From: Chlorocebus sabaeus
Lineage: Eukaryota > Chordata > Mammalia > Primates > Cercopithecidae
Assembly: GCF_047675955.1 (NCBI RefSeq)
Contig: NC_132904.1
Span: 84,015,447-84,079,446, forward strand
Direction: 5' to 3'
DNA: 64,000 bases
The notes below the pieces were generated by a model, which saw only the letters and a program-made list of their open reading frames with translations, was not told the DNA's origin and ran no database searches. Below, piece after piece: positions 1 through 11,118 of this stretch. The first letter of the stretch is position 1. The number at the start of each line of letters is the position of its first letter. The translations under genes and the position numbers were made by a program.

Positions 1-24
1 AATGTCCACTCAGGGCTCAAATTT

Positions 25-140
25 CTCTCTCTCTCTCTCTCTCTCTGCCCCAACCCCTTCACACACACAAATACACACACACACACACACACACACATAC
101 ACACACACAGAGTCATACACACAGAGTCACACACACAGTT
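25..140. repeat. CT and CA microsatellites
   Basis: A pure CT run (about 25-46) is followed after a short gap by an interrupted CA tract (about 60-140) containing AGTCA interruptions. The 61-residue frame that reads through it (rich in Ser, Leu, Thr, His) is a microsatellite translation, not a gene. Confidence 0.95.
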
Positions 141-186
141 TGATTGGATCAGCATCTAAAGAAGGTTTATATATTGCATTTAGATG

Positions 187-510
187 ATATATCTATTCAG
201 TATCTTTTAATTCATAGGTTCTACTTCTTTGTATTATTTCCTTGAGATATATTTGCTGATGAAACAGTCATTTTTCCTATGAAATTTTTCATACTCTTGA
301 GTTCTCTGGTTGCTCCCCACGGTATCATGAAATGTTCCTCTGTCTCTCTCCATTTCCATGTGGTTCCATGAAATTAGTACTTAGAGCTAAGTCTTGATGT
401 GATTCAGATTCATAATTTTTTTATAAATAAAATCACGTCGTAGGTGGTGGTATATATGTCCATAAAAAAAAATAGTGTCTGTTCTCTCCTTTGATGTCAA
501 TGTATCACCT
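187..510. other. No recognisable feature
   Basis: AT-rich anonymous sequence with short homopolymers. I recognise no repeat family, RNA gene or coding frame here. Confidence 0.5.
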
Positions 511-1259
511 TCCTTGGACTACCAAAATAGAATGCCAAAGGCTGAGTGGCTTAAACAAGAGAAATTTATTTTCTCACAATTCTAGAGGTTCAGAGTCTTA
601 GACCAAGGTGCCAATAAAGTTTGTTTCTGGATAAGACTCTTCCTGGCTTCTAGATGACTACTTTCTCATTCCTCATATGGCCTTTTCTCTGTGTGTGCAT
701 GAAGACAGAGCTCTGGTGGTGTCGCTTCCTCTTCTCATAAGGATGCTCATCCTGTTGGATCGGGGTTCCATGCTTGTGACTTTATTTAATCTTAATTGCC
801 TCCTTAAGGTAATTAAGGCCTTTGATGGTTTGAATGTCCCTTCCAAAATTCATGTTGAGGTTTAACTACCGGTGTAATGGTATTAAGAGATGGAACTTTA
901 AGAAGTGATTAGATCATGAGGAATTTGCCCTCATGAATGGATTAATTCTGTTATCATGGGAATTTGCCCCCCTTTGTCTCTTTCTGTCTTATGCTCATGC
1001 CTCTAGTATGTGATGCTTTCCACCATGTTATGACACAGCAAGAAGGCCCTCACCAGATGTGGCTAGTTAATCTTGGACTTCTCAGCCTTTAGAACTGTTA
1101 GCCAAAAACATCTTTTTCCTTTATAAATTACTCAGTCTATGGTATCCTGTTATAGCAACAGAAAATGAATTAAGAGAGACCCTATCTCCAAATACAGTCA
1201 CACTGGGATCCAATGCTTCAATATATAAAATTTGGGGGGATGAAATTTTGTCCATAGCA
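511..1259 (-). mobile_element. MLT1-type LTR (ERVL-MaLR), split by a second LTR
   Basis: Read on the minus strand this matches the MLT1-type LTR pattern. On the plus strand it shows the reversed signature (a GTGGCTTAAACAA-like motif, AGAAATTTATTTTCTCACA, a 'snapshot' of the AATAAA-bearing end), and it ends in CCATAGCA. About 350 bp of a second LTR interrupts it at about 823-1174, after which the outer element resumes with CCCTATCTCCAAATACAGTC. No internal retroviral genes are present, so it is a solo LTR. The exact subfamily is uncertain. Confidence 0.7.
823..1174 (+). mobile_element. MLT1-type solo LTR nested in another MLT1-type LTR
   Basis: It starts TGATGGTTTGAATGTCCC and contains the MaLR-like order: ATTAAGAGATGGAAC, GATTAGATCATGAG, CTCATGAATGGATTA, then CTTTATAAATTACTCAGTCT near the 3' end. 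The flanking pieces of the outer LTR are collinear with each other, so this copy inserted into the older one. Candidate 5-bp target duplications are AGGCC/AGACC. Confidence 0.65.
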
Positions 1260-1690
1260 ATTAATAAGCCTGTATCCGTATAAGGAGTTTGCAAAAAGGT
1301 GACATTTTCTCATTCCTTCTTTATTTGTAATCTGAAATACCGCTATAGAAAAAAAATTCTTCAATACCTACTTGATTGCTTTAAGGCCCAATTCATATAA
1401 AAAAAGGCAGATCATTTTTTCTCCCAAGATGACAGATTAGAAGCTTTTAGCATGCCTTAGCTACTTGGAAATAGCAGGATAGTTCATAAAGGTGTACTCT
1501 GTGAGCTTTAATTCAAGAAGGAAAATGGGAATCCAGTGGAATTATGAAGGACATCACCGATTCTAGGGAGGAGAATGCCAGCAAACAGCTCCAGTGATGG
1601 TGTCTGGCTGATAATGGTGAGTGAAGCCTAAGTACATGAGAGAGGCAGACAGTCTTCCTCTGTGACTGACCTTTCCATTGGGAATCCAAG

Positions 1691-2403
1691 TGTATTATTC
1701 TGTTCTCATACTGCTATAACGAACTCCCTGAGACTGGGTAATTTATGAAGAAAAGAGGTGTAATTGACTCAAAGTTCCACAGGCTATACAGGAAGCATGG
1801 CTAGGAGGTCTCAGGAAATTTACAATCATGGCAGAAGGCAAAGGGGAAGGAAACTTGTCTTACCATGGTAAAGCAGGAGAGAGAAAGTGAAGGGGAAAGT
1901 GCTACATCCTTTTATTATTATTATTATTATTGTTATTAATAATTAAGACAGAGTCTTGCTGTATTACCCAGGCTGCTGTGCAGTGGTGCAGTCTTGGCTC
2001 ACTGCAACATCTGCCTTCCAGGTTCAAGCAATTCTCCTGCCTCAGCCACCCTAGTAGCTGGGACTACAGGCACGTGCCACCATGCTTGGCTAATATTTTT
2101 GTACATTTAGTAGAGACAGGGTTTCACCCTGTTGGCCAGGCTGGTCTTGAACTCCTGACCTCAAGTGATCTGCCTGCCTCAGCCTCCCAAAGTGCTAGGA
2201 CTACAGGCGTGAGCCACCACACCCAGCCCTGCTACGTGCTTTTAAATAACTAAATCTCATGAGAAATCACTATCACGAGAACAAAAGGAGGGAAATCCAC
2301 CTCCATGATCCAGTCACTTCCTACCAGGTTCCCTCCCCCAACACGGGGAATTAAAATTTGACATGAGATTTTGGTGGGGAGGACACAGAGCCAAACCATA
2401 TCA
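1691..2403 (-). mobile_element. MST/THE1-type LTR (MaLR), antisense, split by an Alu
   Basis: The plus strand shows the reversed MST/THE1 signature: TGTATTATTCTGTTCTCATACT at the left, GAGACTGGGTAATTTATGAAG, ACAATCATGGCAGAAGGCAA, ATCACTATCACGAGAACA, and AGCCAAACCATATCA at the right end. The ends are TG...CA with imperfect 5-bp flanks CCAAG/CTGAG. It lies inside the 5'UTR of the old L1 and is itself split by an Alu at about 1908-2228. Confidence 0.8.
1908..2228 (-). mobile_element. Alu, antisense, in the MST-type LTR
   Basis: A T-rich tail with TTA repeats comes first, then reverse-complement Alu (AGACAGAGTCTTGCTGTATT ... GAGCCACCACACCCAGCC). Imperfect target duplications GCTACATCCTTTT (left) and GCTACGTGCTTTT (right) flank it. 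The 107-residue frame over 1930-2253 is a typical antisense-Alu frame and is not a gene. Confidence 0.95.
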
Positions 2404-2839
2404 CTGAGCAATTCCTGCTGAAATACAGCGCTGTGGTTCTCCCAAGCCCTGTGACTAACAGGGAGAGGCTTGCATATGCTGTGATGGAAAGACGGGAAAA
2501 AACTGCAGACACATTCCCAGACCCAGGACTGAGATCAGGATGCCATTTTTAATCTGGGACATACAAAGTCAGCCATCTTTGGCAACCCAGCAGCATTGCC
2601 ACACAAATAATATAATCTCAGGCCGGAGATTGGAGCACCCACTCTGGAGTGGAATAGGAGCTTCCATGGCCAGAACTGTGGAAGGCATTTCAACAGCAGG
2701 CATTAGAATTGTGTTGTCCCTCATTGCAAGCCTAGAAGTGGAGGAGAAATGCTACAGCAGCAGTTTCTCCAGAGAGGTGAGACTTGCAGCTAGGGACAGC
2801 TTGGAAACCTGGAACCAGTCTGTGCGTGCCATTGCTGGG

Positions 2840-3480
2840 CACCCTCAGCCTGCTCCCCCGGGATTGTGGTGTAGTAGAGCCCTCTGTGCTCCAACCCCGG
2901 GCAGAAATCTAGGCATCTGTAGCACCCACTTCCCTGAGCCAGCAGTGTAAGCTGCCTCACTCTCCATGGACATAGATCATGGTGAATTGGGGCTCTCTCT
3001 GCTCCACACCCGGGCATTCAGAGCATCTTCTTACCTAGATCAGCAGCTTGACCTACCCTATCCTTCTTGGGCCAAGTTCCTGGTGCAGGGACGCCCTCTC
3101 TGCTTCATGCTTAGGCAGATCTCTAGGCATTTGGAGTGTCTTGTCTATTCAGCAGCCTGAGCTACCCCACCCTTCCTGGATATAGATCATGGTGCACCGA
3201 GCTTTCTCTGATGTATGCCCAGGCAGATCTCCAGGTATTCAGAGCACCTGCTTGCCTGGCCTGTTAGTCTGAGTCACTAGCCCCTCCTGTGCAGGCATCT
3301 TGGTATAGTAGGGGCTTCTCTGTGCTCCGTGCTCAAACAGATCTCCAAGCATCTGGAGCACCCACTTTCCCAGATTAGGAGTTTAGGCCATCTCCCATCC
3401 CCATGCAGAGAACTTGAAGAGCTAAGTAGGCTTCCTAGCTTCATGCCTAGGACACCTCTGGGTATTTGGTGGCTGCCCAC
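2840..3480 (+). repeat. Tandem array, ~110-bp period, in the L1 5'UTR
   Basis: Five diverged units plus partial ends. The marker GGCAGATCTCCAGGCAT-like begins near 2899, 3012 (shortened), 3114, 3222, 3336 and 3450, giving spacings of 113, 102, 108, 114 and 114 bp. Within units, CAGCAGYYTGAGCTACCCYA-like and ATAGATCATGGTGCACCG-like blocks recur in the same order. This is a minisatellite-like array inside a LINE-1 promoter region. Confidence 0.8.
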
Positions 3481-4095
3481 TGGATTCTCCCTTGGCACTG
3501 ATGCTCATGCCTGCCATCAGGAATCTGTAGGTGGACCCCCCAGTCCAACCCTGCCCATTGTGGCCCCCACCCACCAGTGGCTGAACATGGAGCTCAGACC
3601 ACTGTGCCTTCCATGAATCAGCCCATTGCCTGAGGAAATAGCTTCTGCTGTTTCAAACAAGTAACAAGTAATGTGATCTGTTGTAAACAAGATCACGTAT
3701 ATAACCCAGCCATGTTGGCCACAGATTACTTACTTATAAGTACCATCTATTGACTTGTAGGTGAAGCAGCATAGCCCAATATAAAACCTGATAAAAAAAA
3801 AAAAAAAGTGCTTAGGGCTATAGAAGCAAAGCCAAAAGACTATATCCAGCATTCCCTATAGTCACATTCCCTAGGGAGTGGGGGAAAAGAAAAAGGAAGG
3901 GAAAAATTAATACTATAGAGAAAGAAAGAAAAAGAAAAAATCTACCTATAAAAAAAAAAGCTACAAAAATTAGAAGTGAAAGTCTCTCCAGGTGATAAGG
4001 AACCAGCACAGGAATTCTGGCACCATGAAAAATCTGAATGTGGAGACAACACAAAAATATCACATTAATTGGTCTAGCAAGGGTCCCTAACCAAA

Positions 4096-4801
4096 ATGGA
4101 AATTCAGAAACTACAGATAAAGAATTCAAAGCATGGATTGCAAGGAAGGTCTATGAGATCCAAGACAAAGTTGAATATCAACACGAAGAAACTTCTAAGC
4201 AATCCAGGAAATGAAGAAAGAGCCATCTTAAAAATAAATCACGTAGAGCTTCTGGAATTGAAAAATTCAATGAATTTTGAAATACAGTTGAAAGCTCTAG
4301 CAATAGACTGAATCAATCAGAGGAAAGAATTTCAGAGCTTGAAGATCAGTCTTTCTAAACTAAACCAGTCAGACAAAAAAAAAAAAAAAAAAAAAAAAGG
4401 AATTAAAACTACCAAAGTCTTCAAGATATATAGTGTTATGTAAAGCAACCAAAGCTTTGAATTACTGGCATTTCTGAGAAAGAAGGAGGAAAAGTAAACA
4501 ACTTGGAAAACATATTGAGGGAATAATTCAAAAAAAAATTTCTAATCTTGTTAGAGAGGTAGACATCCAGGTACAAGAAATCTAGAGAACACCTGGGAGA
4601 TAGTCACCAGACTGTCCAAGGTCAATGCTAAAGAAAAAATCTTGAAGGCAGCTAGAGAAATAGGTCAGATCATGTGCAAAGGGAACCCCATCAGGCTAAC
4701 AGTGAACTTCTCAGCAGAAACTTTACAAGCCAGAAGACATTATGGGCCTGTTTTTAACATTCTTAAAGAAAATAAATTTCAACCAAAAATTTCATATCTC
4801 A
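4096..4801 (+). pseudogene. L1 ORF1p remnant (RNA-binding protein), old L1
   Basis: ORF1p is the trimeric coiled-coil RNA chaperone of LINE-1. A 71-residue frame (4096-4311) is compatible with the N-terminal or coiled-coil portion. The frame from 4642 (KAAREIGQIMCKGNPIRLTV, then a SAETLQARR segment, then FNILKENKFQPKISY) is the conserved C-terminal RNA-binding domain. The frame is then cut by the L1PA insertion at 4802. Remaining C-terminal codons continue after 8850. Poly(A) tracts and stops break the frame (for example the A-run at 4373-4398), so it is not functional. Confidence 0.8.
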
Positions 4802-4809
4802 GGGTGTTC

Positions 4810-4819
4810 CAAGATGGCC
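4810..4819 (+). promoter_or_regulatory. YY1 site at the L1PA 5' end
   Basis: CAAGATGGCC sits within 20 bp of the element start, where YY1 is known to bind L1 and direct accurate initiation. The core is intact here. Whether the remnant promoter is active cannot be judged from sequence. Confidence 0.6.
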
Positions 4820-5202
4820 GAATAGGAACAGCTCCAGTGTGCAGCCCCCAGCAGAACTGATGCAGAAGACGGGTGATTTCTGCATTTCCAACTGAGGTAC
4901 CTGGTTCATCTCATTGGGAATGGTTGACTAGTGGGTACAGCCCACAGAGGGTGAGCCGAAGCAGGGTGGGGCATCACCTCAGCCGGGAAGTGCAAGGGGT
5001 TGGGGGATTTCACTTTCCTAGCCAAAGGAAGCTGGGACAGACTACTTGGACAAATGGGACACTCCTGCTCAAATACTGTGCTGTTCCCAAGGACTTAGCA
5101 AACAGCAGACAAGGTGATTCTGTCCTGTGCCTGGTTTGGTGGCTCCCATGCCCATGGAGCCTTGCTCACTGCTAGTGCAGTAGTTAGAGATCCATCAGCA
5201 AG

Positions 5203-8200
5203 ATGGCAGTCCTTAGAGACCTACAAAGAGACCTAGAAACCCACACAATAATAATGGGAGACTCTAATACCCCACTGTCAGTATTAGACAGATCGACAAG
5301 AGATAAGGTTAACAAGGATATCCAGGACCTGAACTCAGCTCTGCAACAAGCAGACCTAATAGGCATCTACAGAACTCTCCACCCCAAATCAACAGAATAT
5401 ACATTCTTCTCCACACCACATGGCACTTATTCTAAAATTGACCACATAAATGAAAGTAAAGCACTCCTCAGCAAATGTAAAAGAACAGAAATCACAAGAA
5501 ATTATCTCTCAGACCACAGTGCAATCAAATTAGAACTCAAGATTAAGAAACTCACTCAAAACCGCACAACCACATGGAAACTGAAGAACTTACTCCTTAA
5601 TGACTACTGGGTAAATAACGAAATGAAGGCAGAAATAAAGATGTTCTTCGAAACCAATTAGAACAAAGACACAACATAGCAGAATCCCTGGGACACATTT
5701 AAAGCAGTGTGTGGAGGGAAATTTATAGCACCAAATGCCCACAAGAGAAAGCAGGAAAGATCTAAAATCGACACTCTAACATCACAATGAAAAGAGCAAG
5801 AGAAGCAAGAGCAAACAAATTCAAAAGCTAGCAGAAGGCAAGAAATAACTAAGGTCAGAGCAGAACTGCAGGAGATAGAGACACAAAAGACCCTTCAAAA
5901 AAATCAATGAATCCAGGAGTTGGTTTTTTGAAAAGATAAACAAAATTGACAGATAGCTAGCAAGACTAATAAAGAAAAAAAGAAGAATCAAATAGATGCA
6001 ATAAAAAATAATAAAGGGAATATCACCACCGATCCCACAGAAATACAAATTACCATCAGTGAATACTAGAAACACCTCTACGCAAATACACTAGAAAATC
6101 TAGAAGAATTGGATAAATTCCTGGACACATACACCCTCCCAAGGCTAAACCAGGAAGAAGTTGAATCTCTGAATAGACCAATAACAGGCTCTGAAATTGA
6201 GGCAATAATTAATAGCCTACCAACCAAAACAAGTCCAGGGCCAGATGGATTCACAGCTGAATTCTACCAGACGTACAAAGAGGAGCTGGTACCAGTCCTT
6301 CTGAAACTATCCCAATCAATAGAAAAAGAGGGAAACCTCCCTAACTCATTTTATGAGGCCAACATCATCCTAATACCAAAGCCTGGCAGAGACACACAAA
6401 AAAATGAGAATTTTACACCAATATCCCTGATAAACATCGATGCAAAAATCCTCAATAAAATATTGGCAAACTGAATCTAGCAGCACATCAAAAAGCTTAT
6501 CTACTACGATCAAGTTGGCTTCATCCCTGGGATGCAAGACTGGTTCAACATACACAAATCAATAAACGTAATCCACATAAACAGAACCAACGACAAATAC
6601 CACCTGATTATCTCAGTAGATGCAGAAAAGGCCTTCGACAAAATTCAACAGCCCTTCATGCTAAAAACTCAATAAACTAGTTATTGATGGGATGTATCTC
6701 AAAATAATAAGAGCTATTTATGACAAACCCACAGCCAATATCATACTGAATGGGCAAAAACTGGAAGCATTCCCTTTGAAAACTGTCACAAGAAAAGGAT
6801 GCCTTCTCTCACCACTCCTATTCAACATAGTGTTGGAAGTTCTGGCCAAGGCAATCAGGTAAGAGAAAGAAAGAAAGGGTATTCAATTAGGAACTGAGGA
6901 AGTAAAATTGTCCCTGTTTGCAGATGACACGATTGTATATTTAGAAAACCCCATCATCTCAGACCAAAATCTCCTTAAGCTGATAAGCAATTTCAGCAGT
7001 CTCAGGATATAAAATCAATGTGCAAAAATCACAAGCATTCCTATACACCATGAACAGACAAACAGCCAAATCATGAGTAAACTCCCATTCACAATTGCTT
7101 CAAAGAGAATAAAATACCTAGGAATTCAACTTACAAGGGATGTGAAGGATCTCTTTGAGGAGAACTACAAACCACTGCTCAAGGAAATAAAAGAGGACAC
7201 AAACAAATGGAAGAATATTCCATGCTCCTGGATTGGAAGAATCAATATTGTGAAAATGGCCATACTGCCCACAGTAATTTATATATTCAATGCCATCTCC
7301 ATCAAGCTACCAATGACTTTCTTCACAGAATTGGAAAAAACTACTTTAAAGTTCATATGGAACCAAAAAAGAATCCACATTGCCAAGACATCCTAAGCAA
7401 AAAGAACAAAGCTGGAGGCATCACACTACCTGACTTCAAACTATACTACAAGGCTACAATAACCAAAACAGCATGGTACTGGTACCAAACAGATATATAG
7501 ACCAATGGAATATAACAGAGACCTCAGAAATAACACCACACATCTACAACCATGTGATCTTTGACAAACCTGACAAAAACAAGAAATGGGGAAAGGATTC
7601 CCTATTTAATAAATGGTGCTGGGAAAACTGGCTAGCCATATGTAGAAAGCTGAAACTAGATCCCTTCCTTACACCTTATACAAAAATTAATTAAAGATGG
7701 GTTAAAGACTTAAATGTTGGAGATAAAACCATAAAAACCCTCGAAGAAAACCTAGGCAATACCATTCAGGACATAGGCATGGGCAAGGACTTCATTACTA
7801 AAACACCAAAAGCAATGGCAACAAAAGCCAAAATAGACAAATGGGATCTAATAAAACTAAAGAGCTTCTGCACAGCAAAAGAAACCACCATCAGAGTGAA
7901 CAGACAACCTGCAGAATGGGAGAAAATTTTTGTAATCTACCCATCTGACAAAGGGCTAATATCCAGAATCTACAAAGAACTCAAACAAATTTACAAGAAA
8001 AAAAGAACCCCATCAAAAGTGGGCAAAGGATGTGAACAGACACTTCTCAAAAGAAGACATCTATGCAACCAACAGACATGTGAAAAAATGCTCATCATCA
8101 CTGGTCATCAGATAAATGCTGATCAAAAGCACAATGAGATACCATCTCATACCAGTTAGAATGGGAATCATTAAAAAGTCAGGAAACAACAGATGCTGGA

Positions 8201-8631
8201 GAGGATGTGGAGAAATAGGAATGCTTTTACACTGTTGATGGGAGTGTAAATTAGTTCAACCATTGTGGAAGACAGTGTGGCAATTCCTCAAGGATCTAGA
8301 ACTAGAATTACCATTTGACCCAGCAATCCCATTACTGGGTATATACCCAAAGGCTTATAAATCATGCTACTATAAAGACACATGCACATATATGTTTATT
8401 GCAGCACTATTCACAATAGCAAAGACTTGGAACCAACCCACATGTCCATCAATGATAGACTGGATTAAGAAAATGTGGCACATATACACCATGAAATACC
8501 ATGCAGCCATAAAAAATAAGTTCATGTCCTTTGCAGGGACATGGATGAAGCTGGAAACCATAATTCTCAGCAAACTATCGCAAAGATAGTAAACCAAACA
8601 CCACATGTTCTCACTCATAGGTGGGAATTGA
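5203..8631 (+). pseudogene. L1 ORF2p remnant (endonuclease C-terminal part, RT, Cys-rich end)
   Basis: ORF2p nicks target DNA and reverse transcribes L1 RNA. Here it starts near codon 128, so catalytic N14 and E43 of the endonuclease are absent. The D145-equivalent is kept (codon 5260-5262, motif GDSNT instead of GDFNT), and the SDHS motif is kept near 5509-5520. The first frame stops at 5659-5661. Further frames cover 6109-6474 (fingers/palm start), 7073-7396, 7473-7694, 7779-8159 and 8263-8589. The RT motif FADD is intact at 6917-6928, although its reading frame is broken around it. Several stops and frameshifts exclude a working protein. Confidence 0.9.
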
Positions 8632-8849
8632 ACAATGAAATCACTTGGACACAGGGCAGGGAACATCACACACCGGGGCCTGTTGGGGTGGGTAGCTGGG
8701 GGAGGGATAGCATTAGGAGAAATACCTAATGTAAATTATGAGTTGATGGTTGCAGCAAACCAACATGGCCCATGTATACATATGTATCAAACCTGCACAT
8801 TGTGGACATCTACCCTAGAACTTAAAGTACAAAAAAATTTCATATCTCA

Positions 8850-10968
8850 TCAAACTAAGCTGTATAAGCAAAGGAGAAATAATGTCTTTTCCAGACAAGC
8901 AAGTGCTTACAGAATTTGCTACCACTAGACCACCCTTACAAGATATCCATAAGGGAGTTCCATGCAACAAATATGGAAACAAAAGAATGATACGTGCTAC
9001 CACAAAAACATACTCAAGTACGTAGCCCACAGATCCTATAAAGCAACTACACAATCAAACTACAAAGCAACCAGATAACAACTTCATCAAAACCTCACAT
9101 ATCAATATTAAACTTGAGGGTAAATGGTCTAAACAGCCCACTTAAAAGGTACAGAACGGTGAGTTGGGTAAAAAAACAAGACCAATACATCTACTTTCTC
9201 CAAGAGACCCATCTTGCATGTAACAATATGCATAGGCTCAAAGTAAAGTGTTGGAGAAACATCTACCATGCAAACAGAAAACAAAAAAAGAGCAGGAATC
9301 ACTATTCTTATATCAGATAAAACAGACTTTAAACCAACTACAGTAAGGTTTAAAGGACAAAGAAGGGCATTATATAATGATAAAGGGTACAGTTTAACAA
9401 GAACACATAACTATCCTAATACACACCCAACATTGGATCCCAGATTCATAATACAAGTACGTCTAGACCTACAAAAAGACTTAGACAGCTATACAGTAAT
9501 AGTGGAGCACTTTAATACCACACTGACAGCATTAGAGAGATTACTGAGGCAGAAAACTAACAGAAATTCTGAACTTACACTTAACGCTTGACCTATTGGA
9601 CCTAATAGACATCTACAGAGTACTCCACCAATCAGCCAAGAAATATTCATTCTTCTCATCTGCACACAGAACATACTCCAAAATTGACCACACACTTTGC
9701 CATAAAACAAGTCTCAATGAATTTAAAAAAACTGAAATCATGCCAACCATATTCAATTACAATAGAATAAAAATATAAAGTAACACACAGAAGCTCTCTC
9801 AAAACCATACAATTACAAGGAAATTAAACAACTTTCTTCTGAATAACTTTTGGATAAACAATAAAATTAAGGTAGAAATCAAAAAATTATTTGAAATAGA
9901 TGAAAATAGGTACACAACATACCAAATTCCCTGGTATGTAGCAAAAGAAACGTTAAAAGGAAAGGTTATGTTAGATGCCTACCTCAAAAAGAAAGATCTC
10001 AAATTAACAATCTAATATCATACCTAGAGGAACTAGAAAAACAAGAACAAACTAACCCCAACGCTAGGACTAGAAAAGAAATAACTAAAATCAGAGAAAA
10101 GAATGAAATTGCAGAACATAATGTAATTGAGACTCCAAAATCCATACAAAAATAAAAAAAATCAAAACTTGGTTTTTTGAAAGAATAAACAAGATTGATT
10201 AACAACTAGCTAGATTAACAAAGAAAGAAGATCCAAATGAGTACAATCAGAAAAAAAGGTGGCATTACAACCAATCCAACAGAAATACAAAATATTTGCA
10301 GAAATGATTATGATCATCTCTCTGTACGCAAACTATATATAGAGGAAATAGATAAATTACTTAGGAACACATCATTTCCCAATATTGAATCAGGAAGAAA
10401 TTGAAACCCTGAACAAAACAATATTGAGTTCCAAAGCTGAATCAGTAATAAAAATCCTACCAACAACCCAAACAAAAGCTCCAGACCCAATGGATTTACA
10501 GCCAAATTCGACCAGACAAACAAAACACTGGTGCCAGTTCTGCTTAAACTATTCCAAAACATTGAGGAGGAGAGGCTCCTCCCTAACTCATTCGAAAAAG
10601 CCAGCATCATAGATGTCAAAACCTTGCAAAGACACAACAAAAAGAGAAAACCGCAGGCCAATATCCCTGATGAACATAGCAATACAAATTCTCAACAAAA
10701 CCAAATCCAAAATCATGTCAAAAAGTTAATTCACCATGGTCAAGTAGGCTTCATTGCCTAAAGATAACAACAATAGAAACTGGAAACTACTAGATGGGGG
10801 AAGGAGGGAGAGGGAAAGTGTTGAAATACTAACTATTGTGACTATTCTCAGTACCTGGGTGATGGGATCATTTGTATTCCAAACCTCAGCATCACACAAT
10901 ATTCCCAGGCAGCAAACCTGCATCTATACCCCATGAATTTAAAATAAGCATTGAAAACAAAGGGCAGG
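8850..10968 (+). mobile_element. Old L1 (L1PB-like), 3' half with internal deletion
   Basis: It continues ORF1 from the second copy of the L1PA target duplication, then ORF2 endonuclease and the first part of RT. Near 10760 ORF2 homology stops and the 3'UTR begins (GGAGGGAGAGGGAAAG, a GGGTGATGGGATCATTTGTA-like block, ending near TTAAAATAAGCATTGAAA). Most of RT and the C-terminal ORF2 region, about 2 kb or more, is missing. Confidence 0.75.
9105..10760 (+). pseudogene. L1 ORF2p remnant, endonuclease plus start of RT (old L1)
   Basis: The frame 9114-9320 contains VNGLNSPLKR and LQETHL, keeping the N14 and E43 equivalents of the apurinic-like endonuclease. At the D145 position, however, the codon 9508-9510 is CAC (His) in a VEHFNT context. 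Frames at 9268-9591 and 9596-9778 follow. An RT N-terminal region (LNQEEIETLNKTI...) spans 10385-10760. The catalytic FADD segment lies in the deleted part. Multiple stops and frameshifts are present. Confidence 0.8.
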
Positions 10969-11053
10969 AAAAATGTTTTATTATTTTCTTTTAATTAGCA
11001 ATATTGAGAATAGTGGATTACTTCCTAGCATCCTCTAAAGTAAACAATGAGAT

Positions 11054-11118
11054 GCGTGTGTGTGTGTGTATGTGTGTGTGTGCGATTATGATCTCAATAT
11101 ATTAGATGTGTGTGTGTT
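11054..11118. repeat. TG microsatellite
   Basis: Interrupted GT/TG runs at 11054-11083 and 11107-11118 directly before an Alu insertion. The second run overlaps the Alu target duplication. Confidence 0.9.

Larger units (their letters stand above)
1422..4801 (+). mobile_element. Old L1 (L1PB-like), 5' half: 5'UTR and most of ORF1
   Basis: The 5' end resembles primate L1 starts (CCAAGATGACAGATTAGAAGC, the decayed counterpart of the usual CCAAGATGGCCGACTAGAAGC). A long 5'UTR runs to about 3.8 kb and includes a tandem array at 2840-3480. ORF1 remnants follow (4096-4801). It is interrupted by an LTR plus Alu (1691-2403) and by a younger L1PA at 4802. The 3' half resumes at 8850. A possible weak target duplication is AAAGGCAGA near 1404 versus AAGGGCAGG near 10970. 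Confidence 0.75.
4802..8832 (+). mobile_element. L1PA element, nested, with intact 5' end and ~2-kb internal deletion
   Basis: The 5' end (CCAAGATGGCCGAATAGGAAC) matches the L1PA 5'UTR start. About 400 bp of 5'UTR is present, then the sequence jumps near 5207 directly into ORF2 at about codon 128. The rest of ORF2, the 3'UTR (G-rich run near 8690) and the 3' end follow. Perfect 17-bp target duplications AAAAATTTCATATCTCA lie at 4785-4801 and 8833-8849. The element is 4.03 kb against ~6.0 kb normally; all of ORF1 is missing. 3'UTR sequence suggests a middle-aged L1PA (about L1PA5-8, uncertain). Confidence 0.93.

Noticed and set aside
1930..2253. 107-residue plus-strand frame
   Set aside because: It is the usual frame of antisense Alu (also seen at 11060-11329, 19977-20204, 27232-27453, 50633-50848) and carries no gene signal.
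2840..3480. The regularly spaced units as a CRISPR-like array
   Set aside because: The whole ~110-bp unit is repeated with divergence and no unique spacers, and the context is a LINE-1 5'UTR in a primate genome.
5200..5212. Canonical L1 splice junction as the certain cause of the L1PA internal deletion
   Set aside because: The joined bases do not show an evident GT...AG intron in the consensus I remember, so splicing is kept only as one hypothesis.
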